DNA from: CAZBUK01 sp964495085
Lineage (GTDB): Bacteria; Bacteroidota; Ignavibacteria; T3Sed10-11
Direction of reading: 5' to 3'
DNA length: 64,000 nucleotides
Assembly (NCBI GenBank): GCA_964495085.1
Contig: CAZBUK010000011.1
Coordinates: forward strand, 1 to 64,000
This document shows positions 1-8,950 of this stretch, piece after piece. A program made the translations under genes and the position numbers. The notes beneath the pieces were generated by a model. The model was not told the DNA's origin. It saw nothing but the letters and a program-made list of their open reading frames with translations, and made no database searches. Positions within the stretch are counted from its first letter, which is position 1; each line of letters starts with the position of its first letter.

Positions 1-51
1 ATGAGCGGAGTCGAAGGATGAGCGGAGTCGAAGGATGAGCGGAGTCGAAGG
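1..51. repeat. 17-bp tandem repeat, three copies
   Basis: Three perfect head-to-tail copies of the 17-mer ATGAGCGGAGTCGAAGG occupy 1-17, 18-34 and 35-51, followed by a broken fourth copy (ATGATAACG). The array may continue to the left of the window. No other copy was noticed in this window. The unit length is not a multiple of three and the array is followed by non-coding DNA, so a protein repeat is unlikely. It looks like the edge of an intergenic short-repeat array. Confidence 0.9.
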
Positions 52-336
52 ATGATAACGACTTCTTCGGCGAGAACTGAATACTCACCGGTCATTCTTT
101 CATAATTCTCAGTCTCAGGGAATCATTCCGGCACGGTGTTACTTTCCCATTCTCGCCTCGATTATTCCCGCCCTTCATGTTCGATTGTCATTGTGAGATA
201 TTGTTTTTTTCTCCGATGCAGCCGTTGATTTATAAACGAGCTCATCCGGCGTCGAGTCCGGTCGCGGCGGGATATTTTAGCATCTGCCGAAATTCTTTTA
301 TATATTGAAGCGTTACCCGTTTATGCGGAGGAGTGT
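52..336. other. Non-coding stretch upstream of the PLP decarboxylase
   Basis: No convincing gene was found. A T-run lies near 203-211 and an AT-rich block near 290-310. No promoter with two good boxes and 17-bp spacing was recognised. The last bases hold the GGAGGAG ribosome binding site (327-333) of the gene that starts at 337. Confidence 0.5.
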
Positions 337-1761
337 ATGGAGTCTAAGGAATTTCGGAAGTCTGCACACGAGCTCGTGGATTGGATCGCGGATTACCTCG
401 ATAATGTCGAATCCTATCCCGTCGGGCCGGATGTCGGGCCGGGAGAAATCAAAGCAATGCTGCCCGATGATCCTCCCAGGCAGGGGGAATCGTTCGAAAA
501 ACTTATCGGAGATTTTATTACGCTGATACTTCCGGGTATAACACATTGGCAGCATCCCCGGTTTTTCGGCTATTTTCCGGCGAACAACAGCAGGGTTTCG
601 GTTCTCGCCGAAATGCTCACCGCATCAATTGGAGCGCAGTGTATGAGCTGGGCGACCTCTCCGGCAGCCACCGAGCTTGAAGAGCGTGTGATGGATTGGC
701 TCCGCCACATGATAGGACTTCCCCGGGAATTCACCGGAGTCATTCAGGATACCGCATCGACCGCCACAGTTTGCGCTCTTCTCACCGCCAGAGAGCGGAA
801 GACGGGTTTTGCCGTGAACGAGAACGGACTCTATTCCTTTAAACCTTTCACGGTATATTGCTCCAGCGAGGCGCATTCATCCGTAGAGAAGGCCGTAAAG
901 ATTATCGGACTCGGCAAGGAGAATCTCCGGAAAATTCCGGTAGATCATACCTATGCAATGATGCCGGGTAAGCTGCATAATCAGATCGAAGACGATATGA
1001 CGGACGGTTACGCCCCGCTCGCCGTGGTCGCCGCTATCGGTACTACAGGCTCCACAGCTATCGACCCGCTCAGGAAGATTGGAGAGATATGTTCGAAGTA
1101 TAAACTCTGGTTGCATGCCGACGCGGCATATGCAGGTACCGCACTTCTCCTCCCCGAATACCGTTGGATGATCGACGGGGTGAAACATGTCGATTCTCTT
1201 GTTTTCAATCCGCACAAATGGATGTTTACGAATTTCGACTGTTCCGCATATTTTGTCAGAGATACGGATTCGTTGATCCGTACCTTCGAAATTTTACCCG
1301 AATACCTGAGGACGAACGAGAAGGAAAGAGTGAAAAACTACAGAGACTGGGGATTACAGCTCGGAAGAAGATTCCGTTCGTTGAAATTGTGGTTCGTCAT
1401 CAGATCGTACGGTATCGACGGATTACAAGCAAAAATCAGAAATCACATTCGGCTCGCGCAGGACCTCGCACATATCATCGACAACGCCAACGATTTCGAG
1501 TTGCTCGCACCCGTTGCCCTGAATGCCATTTGTTTCAGGTACAAGCCGCCCGATATCGACGACCCTGAGACATTGAACACGATCAACCAGGAATTGCTGG
1601 AAATGCTGAATGCTTCCGGGAAAGTGTTCATGACGCATACAAAACTCGACGGGAGATTTGCGCTGCGGCTCGTAATCGCTCAGACCGAAGTGACCGAGCG
1701 CCACGTCCAGGAGGCCTGGGAGATCATCTGCGACACTGTTCGTATGATCCAACCGGTATAG
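337..1761 (+). CDS. Group II pyridoxal-phosphate decarboxylase (aromatic-L-amino-acid decarboxylase family)
   Basis: The protein is 474 aa, the usual length for the aromatic amino acid / tryptophan / tyrosine decarboxylase family. The PLP Schiff-base lysine is K294 in NPHKWM, and H180 in the SSEAHSS motif matches the cofactor-stacking histidine. The N-terminal family motif HPRFFGYFPA is present. The enzyme would remove CO2 from an aromatic amino acid in the cytosol to give an amine. The exact substrate (Trp, Tyr, Dopa or Phe) cannot be read from the sequence. The start is fixed by GGAGGAG at 327-333, three bases before the ATG. The next gene is 117 bp downstream and functionally unrelated, so this is probably a single-gene unit. 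A tyrosine phenol-lyase-like gene elsewhere in the window (51644-53041) may compete for the same substrate pool. Confidence 0.9.
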   Translation: MESKEFRKSAHELVDWIADYLDNVESYPVGPDVGPGEIKAMLPDDPPRQGESFEKLIGDFITLILPGITHWQHPRFFGYFPANNSRVSVLAEMLTASIGAQCMSWATSPAATELEERVMDWLRHMIGLPREFTGVIQDTASTATVCALLTARERKTGFAVNENGLYSFKPFTVYCSSEAHSSVEKAVKIIGLGKENLRKIPVDHTYAMMPGKLHNQIEDDMTDGYAPLAVVAAIGTTGSTAIDPLRKIGEICSKYKLWLHADAAYAGTALLLPEYRWMIDGVKHVDSLVFNPHKWMFTNFDCSAYFVRDTDSLIRTFEILPEYLRTNEKERVKNYRDWGLQLGRRFRSLKLWFVIRSYGIDGLQAKIRNHIRLAQDLAHIIDNANDFELLAPVALNAICFRYKPPDIDDPETLNTINQELLEMLNASGKVFMTHTKLDGRFALRLVIAQTEVTERHVQEAWEIICDTVRMIQPV

Positions 1762-1878
1762 ACGACGCTTCACGAAGCCTTTACCACACCGGGATGCAGC
1801 ATGGCTGCCGCGTGATACTCGATAGACGGAGTTCTCTTCACCTCAACTGCCACACTCTTATATAAGGACCGATGTTCT

Positions 1879-3606
1879 ATGCAAAAATTACTGTCGTTCA
1901 CGGTATTACTTCTTTTTCTTTTTACCTCCTGTACCCCCCGTCTGTCCGAGGACGAACGGTTCGAACGGCTTGCGAATAATTTTATCGAAACGATGCTGCG
2001 GGTGAATCCGGAGTACGCGACTTCGCTCGGCGATCACAGATTCGATCACCTGATGAATGACTACAGCGAAGCATCCGTGCTCAGGAGCATCGAAGTGAAC
2101 AGGGCTTATCTTGATTCGCTGACCGCGCTCGATGCGGATCTCCTCAACACGGTCAACCGCGTCGATATCGGGATTCTCACGAACGTTATCCGGGCGTCTC
2201 TCTATCAGGCTGAAGCGTTGCGCGAATATTCCTGGAATCCGTTGAGATATAACATCGGAAACGGAATCTATGCGCTCGTCGCCCGCGATTTTGAGCCGCT
2301 TGAGGATCGCCTGCGAAATGTCAAATCGAGGCTCGAAGCCGTCCCCGGAATTCTCGCGGAAGCGAAGAAGAATCTCGGGAATCCGCCGCGTGTGCATACC
2401 GAGACGGCGATCGGACAGAACCGGGGTAATATTAATCTGATCAGACAGGATCTCGATCTCTTCATCGAGGATGCCCCGCACATGCGCGAAGAGCTCGAGC
2501 AGGCACGCGCCGATGCGGTCGCAGCACTGGAGGCTTACGGTGCGTGGCTTCAGGAAGAGCTGCTCCCCGCATCGACCGGAGAGTTCAGGATCGGCGAAGA
2601 AAAGTTCAGAAACAAACTCCGGTATACCCTCGCCTCTGAAATCCCCATGGAGGAGATACTTCGACTCGCAGAAGCGGATCTCGTCGCAACGCAGGAGACG
2701 ATGTATGAGACCGCACTCCCGCTGTACAGGAGGTACTTCCCGAACGTCCGGGATCAGCGCAGACTGAACGATAAAAAACTCGTCATCAGAGCGGTGCTCG
2801 ATCGGCTGGCGCAAGATCGTCCCGATGCGAATACCATCGTCGATCAGGCTAAACGCGATCTGGATGAGACCACCCATTTCGTCAGTGAACATGCGCTCGT
2901 CACCGTTCCCGACGATCCGATTCGTATTATCGTCATGCCGGAGTTCAGGCGGGGCGTAGCGATAGCGTATTGTGATTCGCCGGGGCCGCTCGAAGATGGA
3001 GGAGAAACGTTTTACGCTATTTCTCCCCCTCCCACTGACTGGAACAGGCAACGGGTGGAATCCTTCTTCCGCGAGTATAACGATTATATGCTCAAGAACC
3101 TGACGGTTCACGAGGCGATGCCGGGTCACTACCTGCAGCTCGCGCATTCGAACCGATTTTCGGCACCTACGCCGGTTCGTGCAATATTCTGGAGCGGTGT
3201 TTTCGTCGAGGGATGGGCGACGTATGCCGAGCAGGTAATGGTCGAACACGGTTACGGCGGTCCGGAGGTGAGAATGCAGCAGCTGAAAATGCGCCTGAGA
3301 CTGATTATCAACTCGATTATAGATCAGAAAATTCACGCAGGTGAAATGGCCGAACAGGAAGCCATCGATCTTATGATGAAGGAAGGATTTCAGGAAGAGG
3401 GAGAAGCGGTCGGAAAATGGCGGAGGGCCTGCCTGACGTCCACGCAGCTTTCCACGTACTACATTGGGAATATCGAAATCAACCGTATCAGGGATGCGTA
3501 TCAGGAGGCACATGGAGACCGGGTCGACATGCGGGAGATGCACGATCTTATGCTGTCGTTCGGTTCGCCCCCTCCCCGGTACGTAAAGCAGCATATGGGA
3601 TTATAA
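1879..3606 (+). CDS. DUF885 family lipoprotein, predicted zinc metallopeptidase
   Basis: 575 aa. The N-terminus is a lipoprotein signal peptide with lipobox FTSC (lipidated Cys18), so the mature protein should be membrane-anchored in the envelope. The body matches DUF885, a family of predicted zinc carboxypeptidase-like proteins. The metal motif HEAMPGH lies at residues 411-417 (H411, E412, H417) and the conserved EGWATYAE motif begins at E444 and would supply a further ligand. An AAGGA site sits ten bases before the ATG. The DUF58 gene follows after 15 bp, so the two are probably co-transcribed. The peptidase role comes from the family; the substrate is unknown. Confidence 0.9.
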   Translation: MQKLLSFTVLLLFLFTSCTPRLSEDERFERLANNFIETMLRVNPEYATSLGDHRFDHLMNDYSEASVLRSIEVNRAYLDSLTALDADLLNTVNRVDIGILTNVIRASLYQAEALREYSWNPLRYNIGNGIYALVARDFEPLEDRLRNVKSRLEAVPGILAEAKKNLGNPPRVHTETAIGQNRGNINLIRQDLDLFIEDAPHMREELEQARADAVAALEAYGAWLQEELLPASTGEFRIGEEKFRNKLRYTLASEIPMEEILRLAEADLVATQETMYETALPLYRRYFPNVRDQRRLNDKKLVIRAVLDRLAQDRPDANTIVDQAKRDLDETTHFVSEHALVTVPDDPIRIIVMPEFRRGVAIAYCDSPGPLEDGGETFYAISPPPTDWNRQRVESFFREYNDYMLKNLTVHEAMPGHYLQLAHSNRFSAPTPVRAIFWSGVFVEGWATYAEQVMVEHGYGGPEVRMQQLKMRLRLIINSIIDQKIHAGEMAEQEAIDLMMKEGFQEEGEAVGKWRRACLTSTQLSTYYIGNIEINRIRDAYQEAHGDRVDMREMHDLMLSFGSPPPRYVKQHMGL

Positions 3607-3621
3607 CAGCTTCCGATCGAT

Positions 3622-4521
3622 ATGCAACAGACATATATGACATATCTGCAGCCGGATATCATCTCGAGGATCGAGAATCTCGAGCTGCGCGCACGGCTTG
3701 TCGTCGAGGGATTTATCGCCGGCTTGCATCGTAGTCCGTATCACGGTTTCAGCGTTGAATTTGCCGAGCATCGCCAGTATATGCCCGGCGATGAGATCAA
3801 GCATATAGACTGGAAGGTTTACGGCAGGACGGATAGGTACTTCATAAAGCAGTATGAAGAGGAGACCAATCTGAAGGCGTACCTCGTCGTCGACTCGAGC
3901 AGATCGATGGCATTTCGCAGCGGTTCCAATCCCACGAAACTCGATTATGCGGCCTCGATAGCCGCGGCGCTTGCCTATCTGATGATGAAGCAACGGGACG
4001 CCGTGGGACTGGGGGTTTTCGACGAAACTGTCAGGACATACCTGCCTCCCCGATCGACACACTCGTATCTGAAAGTGATCCTCAGGACGCTCGCGGGACT
4101 CAGCGGCAATAAGCGGACCGGTACCGCCTCGTCGCTCCACCGAATGGCAGAGAGAATAAAGAGGAGAGGGCTCATCATCGTGCTCAGCGACCTCTTCGAC
4201 GATCCATCGGACGTTATGAGCGCTCTCAAGCATTTCCGGTATAACGATAATGAAGTGATTGTGATGCAGATACTCGACCCGGCCGAGCGGAACTTTGCAT
4301 TCGGCCGGGACGCCGTGTTTAAGGATATGGAGACCGAAGAGAAGATGACCACCCAGCCGTATCACATCAAGCGGGCATACCAGGATGCGATGGCGCGTTT
4401 TCTCGACGCATATAAGCGCCAGTGCCGCGAGAATCGAATCGACTATGTTTGTCTTGAGACCTCAACGCCTTTCGATACCGCCCTCTTTCATTATCTGAAT
4501 AAAAGGAAGCACCTCGGCTGA
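3622..4521 (+). CDS. DUF58 domain protein (vWA-like)
   Basis: 299 aa, cytosolic, with no signal peptide or membrane segment. It has the typical DUF58 core: FAEHRQYMPGDEIKHIDW near residues 48-65, GRTDRYFIKQYEEE just after, and a von Willebrand A-like Asp-x-Ser-x-Ser metal site (VVDSSRSM). DUF58 proteins usually pair with a MoxR AAA+ ATPase and work as chaperone-like factors for envelope proteins or metal insertion. No moxR gene lies beside it here, which is slightly unusual. It starts 15 bp after the DUF885 gene without a clear ribosome binding site, suggesting translation dependent on the upstream gene. Confidence 0.88.
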   Translation: MQQTYMTYLQPDIISRIENLELRARLVVEGFIAGLHRSPYHGFSVEFAEHRQYMPGDEIKHIDWKVYGRTDRYFIKQYEEETNLKAYLVVDSSRSMAFRSGSNPTKLDYAASIAAALAYLMMKQRDAVGLGVFDETVRTYLPPRSTHSYLKVILRTLAGLSGNKRTGTASSLHRMAERIKRRGLIIVLSDLFDDPSDVMSALKHFRYNDNEVIVMQILDPAERNFAFGRDAVFKDMETEEKMTTQPYHIKRAYQDAMARFLDAYKRQCRENRIDYVCLETSTPFDTALFHYLNKRKHLG

Positions 4522-4530
4522 AATGTGAAC

Positions 4531-4575
4531 GATCAGGGTTATTTGATTTTCAGACCCTCTTTTATTATTATTAAA
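4531..4575 (+). terminator. Possible weak intrinsic terminator after the DUF58 gene
   Basis: The short inverted pair AGGGT...ACCCT has a 14-nt loop and is followed by CTTTTATTATTATT. The stem is only five pairs, so termination would be inefficient. It lies just after the DUF58 stop codon and before psd. Confidence 0.35.
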
Positions 4576-4612
4576 GGTTTATAATACGGCGAAATGTTTA
4601 AGTACATTATCG

Positions 4613-5293
4613 ATGACCGGACTTACGGAGACGAACTTTTTGATAACCAAATACGGATATGACGTGGTTGGAGTGGTGAGCGGTATTGTCGTCGCAGGGC
4701 TTGGTATCGCTGTTTTCTTCGTAAACTCGCCTTATATTAAATATCCGCTCATTGCCGTCTGCCTCTTGTTACTCTTATTTACCCTCTATTTTTTCCGCGA
4801 TCCCGAAAGAAAGATTCCCCGGGGGGAGAACCTCATTCTCTCGCCTGCCGACGGTAAACTGGTGCTGATCAGCAACTTAGAGCAGGCTGACTATCTCGGG
4901 GTGCCTGCGGTTCAGCTTAGCATTTTCCTTTCGCCCCTCAATGTGCATGTAAACCGTGTGCCATGGAGCGGTAAAGTAGGCTATTTCCGCTATATAAAAG
5001 GGGATTTTATAGTGGCATACGATCATGCTGCATCGGAGAAAAACGAGAGGACCGAAATCGGAATAGAGAGGAACGGACAGCGAATCCTGTTCAAGCAGAT
5101 CGTCGGCTCGATCGCGAGACGAATCGTATGTCCCCTGAAGGTGGGGGACGATCTGAGAGCCGGAGAACGATTCGGCATGATAAAATTCGGATCGCGTATG
5201 GATATCATCCTGCCGCAGGGGGCTACGGTGAAGGTCGGGGAAGGAGAGAAAGTAGTAGGCGGAGAGACCGTCATTGCGGTTATGCCGGATTGA
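4613..5293 (+). CDS. psd: Phosphatidylserine decarboxylase proenzyme
   Basis: 226 aa, the short (PSD-A type) form. Two hydrophobic segments lie near the N-terminus (about residues 16-36 and 42-60), followed by FFRDPERKIP and SPADGKLVLI. The self-cleavage site is the Gly-Ser pair in KFGSRMD: S194 would become the pyruvoyl group of the alpha chain. The enzyme converts phosphatidylserine to phosphatidylethanolamine at the inner membrane. The preceding step is encoded by the next gene, pssA, 59 bp downstream, so the two-step PE pathway is co-located. An ATG at 4594 is out of frame, so the ATG at 4613 is the best start, although no strong ribosome binding site is visible. Confidence 0.95.
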   Translation: MTGLTETNFLITKYGYDVVGVVSGIVVAGLGIAVFFVNSPYIKYPLIAVCLLLLLFTLYFFRDPERKIPRGENLILSPADGKLVLISNLEQADYLGVPAVQLSIFLSPLNVHVNRVPWSGKVGYFRYIKGDFIVAYDHAASEKNERTEIGIERNGQRILFKQIVGSIARRIVCPLKVGDDLRAGERFGMIKFGSRMDIILPQGATVKVGEGEKVVGGETVIAVMPD

Positions 5294-5352
5294 GAAGCCG
5301 GCGTGTGTCGTTCGGGGAACCGGAATTCATGCTCGGCTGACAAAGAATCCAG

Positions 5353-6117
5353 ATGAAAATTACAAGAGCATTCGTACCGAACATGTTCACGACGCTGAAC
5401 ATGTTCAGCGGTTTCATGTCGATACTCACATCATCGCAAGGTAATTTTATACTCGCTTCATGGTTTATTATTCTTGCCGCGATGTTCGATGCGCTCGACG
5501 GTGTAATGGCACGTATCACGAATTCCTCGAGCGAATTCGGCGTGGAATTCGATTCGCTGTCGGATATCGTTTCATTCGGTGTCGCTCCGTCGTTTCTGGT
5601 GTACAACCTGGCTCTGCATGAATGGAACAATATCGGCATATTGTTGAGCGCCTTCCCGATGATCTTCGGCGGCATCAGATTGGCGAGGTTTAATGTACAG
5701 CTCGTGGGATTCGACAAGAATTATTTCAAGGGACTCCCCATTCCATCGGCAGCAGGGCTTGTCGTCACCTACGTGCTGATATTTTACGATGAGACTTCGG
5801 GCATTACCGGATTTGTCTCGGATATTCTCGCGCCGCTCATCGTTGTTTCGTCGCTGCTGATGGTATCAACGATCCGATACGACTCGCTCCCCAGACCGAG
5901 CCTGAAAACGATTCGCGAATCGCCGTTGAAATTCATCATCCTGGCGGTAGCGCTCGTCGCGGTTCTTGCGACGAAAGGGAAAGCGCTTTTTTATGTGTTC
6001 GCACTTTATGCCCTGTCGGGTCCGGTTAAGTATGCAGTCGCTAAAACCGTTCATCTCATACGAAAGACCGGGGACGAGGATGCCGATAGCGAGGAAGCCG
6101 CCAGTCTGGACGCATAA
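5353..6117 (+). CDS. pssA: CDP-diacylglycerol--serine O-phosphatidyltransferase
   Basis: 254 aa integral membrane protein with several hydrophobic segments. It carries the CDP-alcohol phosphatidyltransferase signature D46-x2-D49-G50-x2-A53-R54, followed by a conserved Gly and two Asp residues (EFGVEFDSLSDIV). It condenses CDP-diacylglycerol with L-serine to give phosphatidylserine, the substrate of the upstream psd product. The C-terminal tail is charged (EDADSEEAASLDA) and probably cytosolic. purS follows after 26 bp, so the run continues as one probable transcript. Confidence 0.94.
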   Translation: MKITRAFVPNMFTTLNMFSGFMSILTSSQGNFILASWFIILAAMFDALDGVMARITNSSSEFGVEFDSLSDIVSFGVAPSFLVYNLALHEWNNIGILLSAFPMIFGGIRLARFNVQLVGFDKNYFKGLPIPSAAGLVVTYVLIFYDETSGITGFVSDILAPLIVVSSLLMVSTIRYDSLPRPSLKTIRESPLKFIILAVALVAVLATKGKALFYVFALYALSGPVKYAVAKTVHLIRKTGDEDADSEEAASLDA

Positions 6118-6126
6118 TGCTTCACT

Positions 6127-6132
6127 AAGGAG
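6127..6132 (+). promoter_or_regulatory. Ribosome binding site that decides the purS start
   Basis: AAGGAG at 6127-6132 is 11 bases before ATG 6144. An in-frame GTG at 6132 overlaps the last base of this site, so it cannot be the start. The ATG also gives the normal PurS N-terminus MYKAVITVTL. Confidence 0.8.
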
Positions 6133-6143
6133 TGATCAGAAAT

Positions 6144-6413
6144 ATGTACAAGGCAGTCATTACCGTTACCCTGCGCGCTTCGATTCTCGATCCGCAGGGT
6201 AAAGCGATCGAACAAAGCCTGCACCAGCTGGGCTATGCTTCCGTCTCGGGCGTCAGAACAGGCAAACATATCGAGGTGACCGTCGATGCAGGGAGCGAAG
6301 CCGAGGCGAGGGAATCGATCGAACAGATAACGGCAAAGCTTCTGGCGAATCCGGTTATGGAGGATTACACCTATCGCTTGTATGAATTCGATGCGGAGGC
6401 CGCGCAACCATGA
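6144..6413 (+). CDS. purS: Phosphoribosylformylglycinamidine synthase subunit PurS
   Basis: 89 aa from the ATG at 6144, normal for PurS. It begins MYKAVITVTLRASILDPQGK, the family's conserved start, and shows alternating strand-helix composition. PurS forms a complex with PurQ and PurL that makes formylglycinamidine ribonucleotide in purine synthesis, bridging the glutaminase and synthetase subunits. The stop codon overlaps the purQ start by four bases (ATGA at 6410-6413), which suggests translational coupling. purL is not in this window. Confidence 0.93.
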   Translation: MYKAVITVTLRASILDPQGKAIEQSLHQLGYASVSGVRTGKHIEVTVDAGSEAEARESIEQITAKLLANPVMEDYTYRLYEFDAEAAQP

Positions 6414-7138
6414 TCGAAGGGATGCGTGCAACGGTCGTCGTCTTTCCGGGTTCGAACTGCGATCACGACTCTCTCTATGTATTGAGGAGCGTTTTGCAGA
6501 TCGAGAGCAGGTTTGTCTGGCATAAGGACGAATCGCTGGGCGAGACCGATCTTGTCATCCTGCCGGGCGGATTCTCCTACGGCGATTATCTCCGGTGCGG
6601 AGCCATTGCGAGGTTTTCTCCGATCGTGAGGGACGTCGTCAGGTTTGCACACGATGGGGGGTTGGTACTCGGTATCTGCAACGGCTTCCAGGTGCTCTGC
6701 GAGGCCGGACTACTCCCCGGAGCTCTCATGCGGAACAGTTCGCTCCGATTCGTTTGCAGGGATGTCTTTGTGCGCGTTTCGGATAATATCGGCAGATTTA
6801 CGGCCGCCTGCAGGCCGGGCGACGTACTTAAGCTGCCAATTGCGCACGGCGACGGCAACTATATGATAAACGAGGAAGGGCTTGCAGAGTTGAAAAAAAA
6901 TAGGCAAATTGTGTTTCAATACTGTACCGACGAAGGCGAGATCAACGAATCCGCGAATCCGAACGGCTCGGTGTATAATATAGCCGGTATTACGAACACT
7001 GAAGGTAATGTGCTGGGGATGATGCCTCATCCGGAACGCGCTTCCGACCCCACGCTCGGCAGAACGGACGGAAAGAAGATATTTGAATCCATAGTACGGT
7101 ACGTGATGGAGAAGAACAGTTACATTTCAGCGTCTTAG
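6410..7138 (+). CDS. purQ: Phosphoribosylformylglycinamidine synthase subunit PurQ (glutaminase)
   Basis: 242 aa class I glutamine amidotransferase. The nucleophile is C90 in GICNGFQVLCE, and H207 and E209 in MMPHPERA complete the triad. It releases ammonia from glutamine and passes it to PurL. The start at 6410 has GCGGAGG about ten bases upstream and overlaps the purS stop. An ATG at 6422 would give the shorter N-terminus MRATVVVFPGSNCDHD and is the main alternative. A separate PurS/PurQ set, rather than one large fused PurL, argues against Bacteroidia and gamma-Proteobacteria; this is general knowledge used as inference. Confidence 0.95.
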   Translation: MIEGMRATVVVFPGSNCDHDSLYVLRSVLQIESRFVWHKDESLGETDLVILPGGFSYGDYLRCGAIARFSPIVRDVVRFAHDGGLVLGICNGFQVLCEAGLLPGALMRNSSLRFVCRDVFVRVSDNIGRFTAACRPGDVLKLPIAHGDGNYMINEEGLAELKKNRQIVFQYCTDEGEINESANPNGSVYNIAGITNTEGNVLGMMPHPERASDPTLGRTDGKKIFESIVRYVMEKNSYISAS

Positions 7139-7155
7139 ACGCGAGGAGAGCTCTT

Positions 7156-7377
7156 ATGTTCGGCAATTTAGGCGCAACGGAAATAATACTTATTCTGCTC
7201 GTTATCCTTATTTTCTTCGGGGCGAGAAAAATACCGGAGCTGGCCCAGGGCCTCGGAAAAGGCCTGCGCGAATTTCGTAAAGCGGCCCGTGAAATACAGG
7301 ACGACATAAACACGGAAAAGAAGAAGCTCGAAGACACTACCTCCGACGATAATAACGATGCGAAGAAAAATTCCTGA
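7156..7377 (+). CDS. tatA: Sec-independent protein translocase subunit TatA
   Basis: 73 aa. One N-terminal transmembrane helix (about residues 7-22) is followed by the hinge FFGARKIPELAQGLGKGLRE, an amphipathic helix and a charged, disordered tail rich in Lys, Asp and Asn. This is the TatA layout; TatB would usually be longer. TatA oligomers form the pore-like element that moves folded twin-arginine proteins across the inner membrane. A GAGGAG site lies about eight bases before the ATG. tatC is not in the window. It lies 17 bp after purQ and 5 bp before gatA, so it is probably co-transcribed. Confidence 0.93.
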   Translation: MFGNLGATEIILILLVILIFFGARKIPELAQGLGKGLREFRKAAREIQDDINTEKKKLEDTTSDDNNDAKKNS

Positions 7378-7382
7378 TGTGA

Positions 7383-8822
7383 ATGGCCGCCGATATCTCT
7401 GATTACTCTTCTCTTCAGCAATCTATCGCCCGGGGCAACCCCTCCGTCTCGCAGCTCATCTCGGAGTATATCAGACGCATCAATCAGAACCTGCACCTCA
7501 ATGCATTCCTGACCGTATTTGATGAGCGGGCGCTCACAAAGGCCCGGGAAGTCGATAAACGTCTGGCCGAGGGCAACGCCGGCGAACTCGCCGGTATGAT
7601 AGTCGCCGTCAAGGACAATATCTGCGTTGAGGGTGAGCGTGTTACGTGCGGTTCTCGTATGCTCGAAAATTTCCGCTCACTTTTTGATGCGACCGTGATC
7701 GGCAAACTGGAGGCTGCGGACGCCGTTATTATCGGGAAGACGAATATGGACGAGTTTGCGATGGGGTCGTCGAATGAGAATTCGGCGTTCGGACCTGTCA
7801 GGAATCCGGTGGATACCGGAAAGGTCCCCGGAGGATCGAGCGGAGGATCGGCGGCAGCGGTTGCTGCGGGCCTCTCGATGACCGCTCTGGGGAGCGATAC
7901 CGGCGGTTCCATCAGACAACCCGCGGCGTTTAGCGGTGTCTACGGAATGAAGCCGACGTACGGCAGGGTTTCACGTTACGGATTGATCGCATTCGCCTCC
8001 TCCTTCGATCAGATCGGTCCGTTTGGCAGGTCGGTCACTGATATAGCCAGAGTTTTAAAAGTAATCTCGGGTCATGATCCGCGCGATTCGACATCGGTTA
8101 TGACTGCTGTCCCCGACTATCCCTCCGGTTTGCGGAAAGATATCCGGAGACTGCGAATCGGTATTCCGCATGAATACATAACAGACGACCTCGACACCGC
8201 GCTGCGGGAGAAACTCCAATATATTTCGGAACGTTTGAGATCATCCGGCGCTGAGGTTACCGGGATATCGCTTCCGCATACCGGCTATACCATTGCCGCT
8301 TACTATATATTGACGACCGCGGAGGCTTCCTCCAATCTGGCCCGCTTCGACGGAGTCAGGTATGGACATCGAACGGAATCCGCAGAAGATTTGCAACAGC
8401 TTTATTCGGGGACGCGGAGCGAGGGATTCGGAGCCGAGGTAAAGCGGCGCATCATGCTCGGAACGTACGTGCTATCCGCCGGATATTACGATGCATATTA
8501 CCTTAAGGCACAAAAGGTCCGGCGTCTGATAAAAGAGGATTTCGATAAAGCATTTTCCCATATCGATGCGATTCTGGCCCCGACATCGCCGACGACCGCA
8601 TTCGAGCTCGGCGAAAAAACCGATGACCCGCTGCAGATGTATCTGTCGGATATCTTTACCACATCGGCAAACCTTGCGGGACTGCCCGGAATTTCCATCC
8701 CGGCAGGCACCGATGATGCCGGGCTCCCGCTTGGCCTTCAGTTGATCGGGAAACAGTTCGACGAACAGACGATTCTCAATATCGCATATTCATTGGAGAG
8801 CGAGCAGTCGAACGACGGATGA
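7383..8822 (+). CDS. gatA: Aspartyl/glutamyl-tRNA amidotransferase subunit A
   Basis: 479 aa amidase-signature enzyme. The Ser-cisSer-Lys triad is visible as K77 (AVKDN), S152 in GGSSGGS and S176 in GSDTGGSIRQPA; spacing agrees with characterised GatA enzymes. GatA hydrolyses glutamine and supplies ammonia to GatB for converting mischarged Glu-tRNA(Gln) or Asp-tRNA(Asn). The C-terminal region DAILAPTSPTTAFELGEK and LAGLPGISIPAG is typical of GatA rather than of general amidases. gatB and gatC are not in this window. It starts 5 bp after tatA. Confidence 0.94.
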   Translation: MAADISDYSSLQQSIARGNPSVSQLISEYIRRINQNLHLNAFLTVFDERALTKAREVDKRLAEGNAGELAGMIVAVKDNICVEGERVTCGSRMLENFRSLFDATVIGKLEAADAVIIGKTNMDEFAMGSSNENSAFGPVRNPVDTGKVPGGSSGGSAAAVAAGLSMTALGSDTGGSIRQPAAFSGVYGMKPTYGRVSRYGLIAFASSFDQIGPFGRSVTDIARVLKVISGHDPRDSTSVMTAVPDYPSGLRKDIRRLRIGIPHEYITDDLDTALREKLQYISERLRSSGAEVTGISLPHTGYTIAAYYILTTAEASSNLARFDGVRYGHRTESAEDLQQLYSGTRSEGFGAEVKRRIMLGTYVLSAGYYDAYYLKAQKVRRLIKEDFDKAFSHIDAILAPTSPTTAFELGEKTDDPLQMYLSDIFTTSANLAGLPGISIPAGTDDAGLPLGLQLIGKQFDEQTILNIAYSLESEQSNDG

Positions 8823-8950
8823 GTCGCAATTGCAGGAACTTCCTCTGTAATCGATAAATAGCTACAGTACCGAGAGAAGACGCAATCAACTTATAATTCC
8901 ATGATCGTCTGAATACCGAAACTGCACCGAAAATATAAACGGGTACACCT

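Noticed and set aside
1906..3594. A 562-codon open frame on the minus strand
   Set aside because: It lies entirely antisense to the DUF885 gene, has no recognisable domain, and its low-complexity Arg/Glu/His-rich composition is that of a shadow of codon-biased DNA.
6450..6475. GGGTTCGAACTGC resembling a tRNA T-loop
   Set aside because: It lies inside purQ and encodes the conserved PGSNCDHD motif; no cloverleaf forms.
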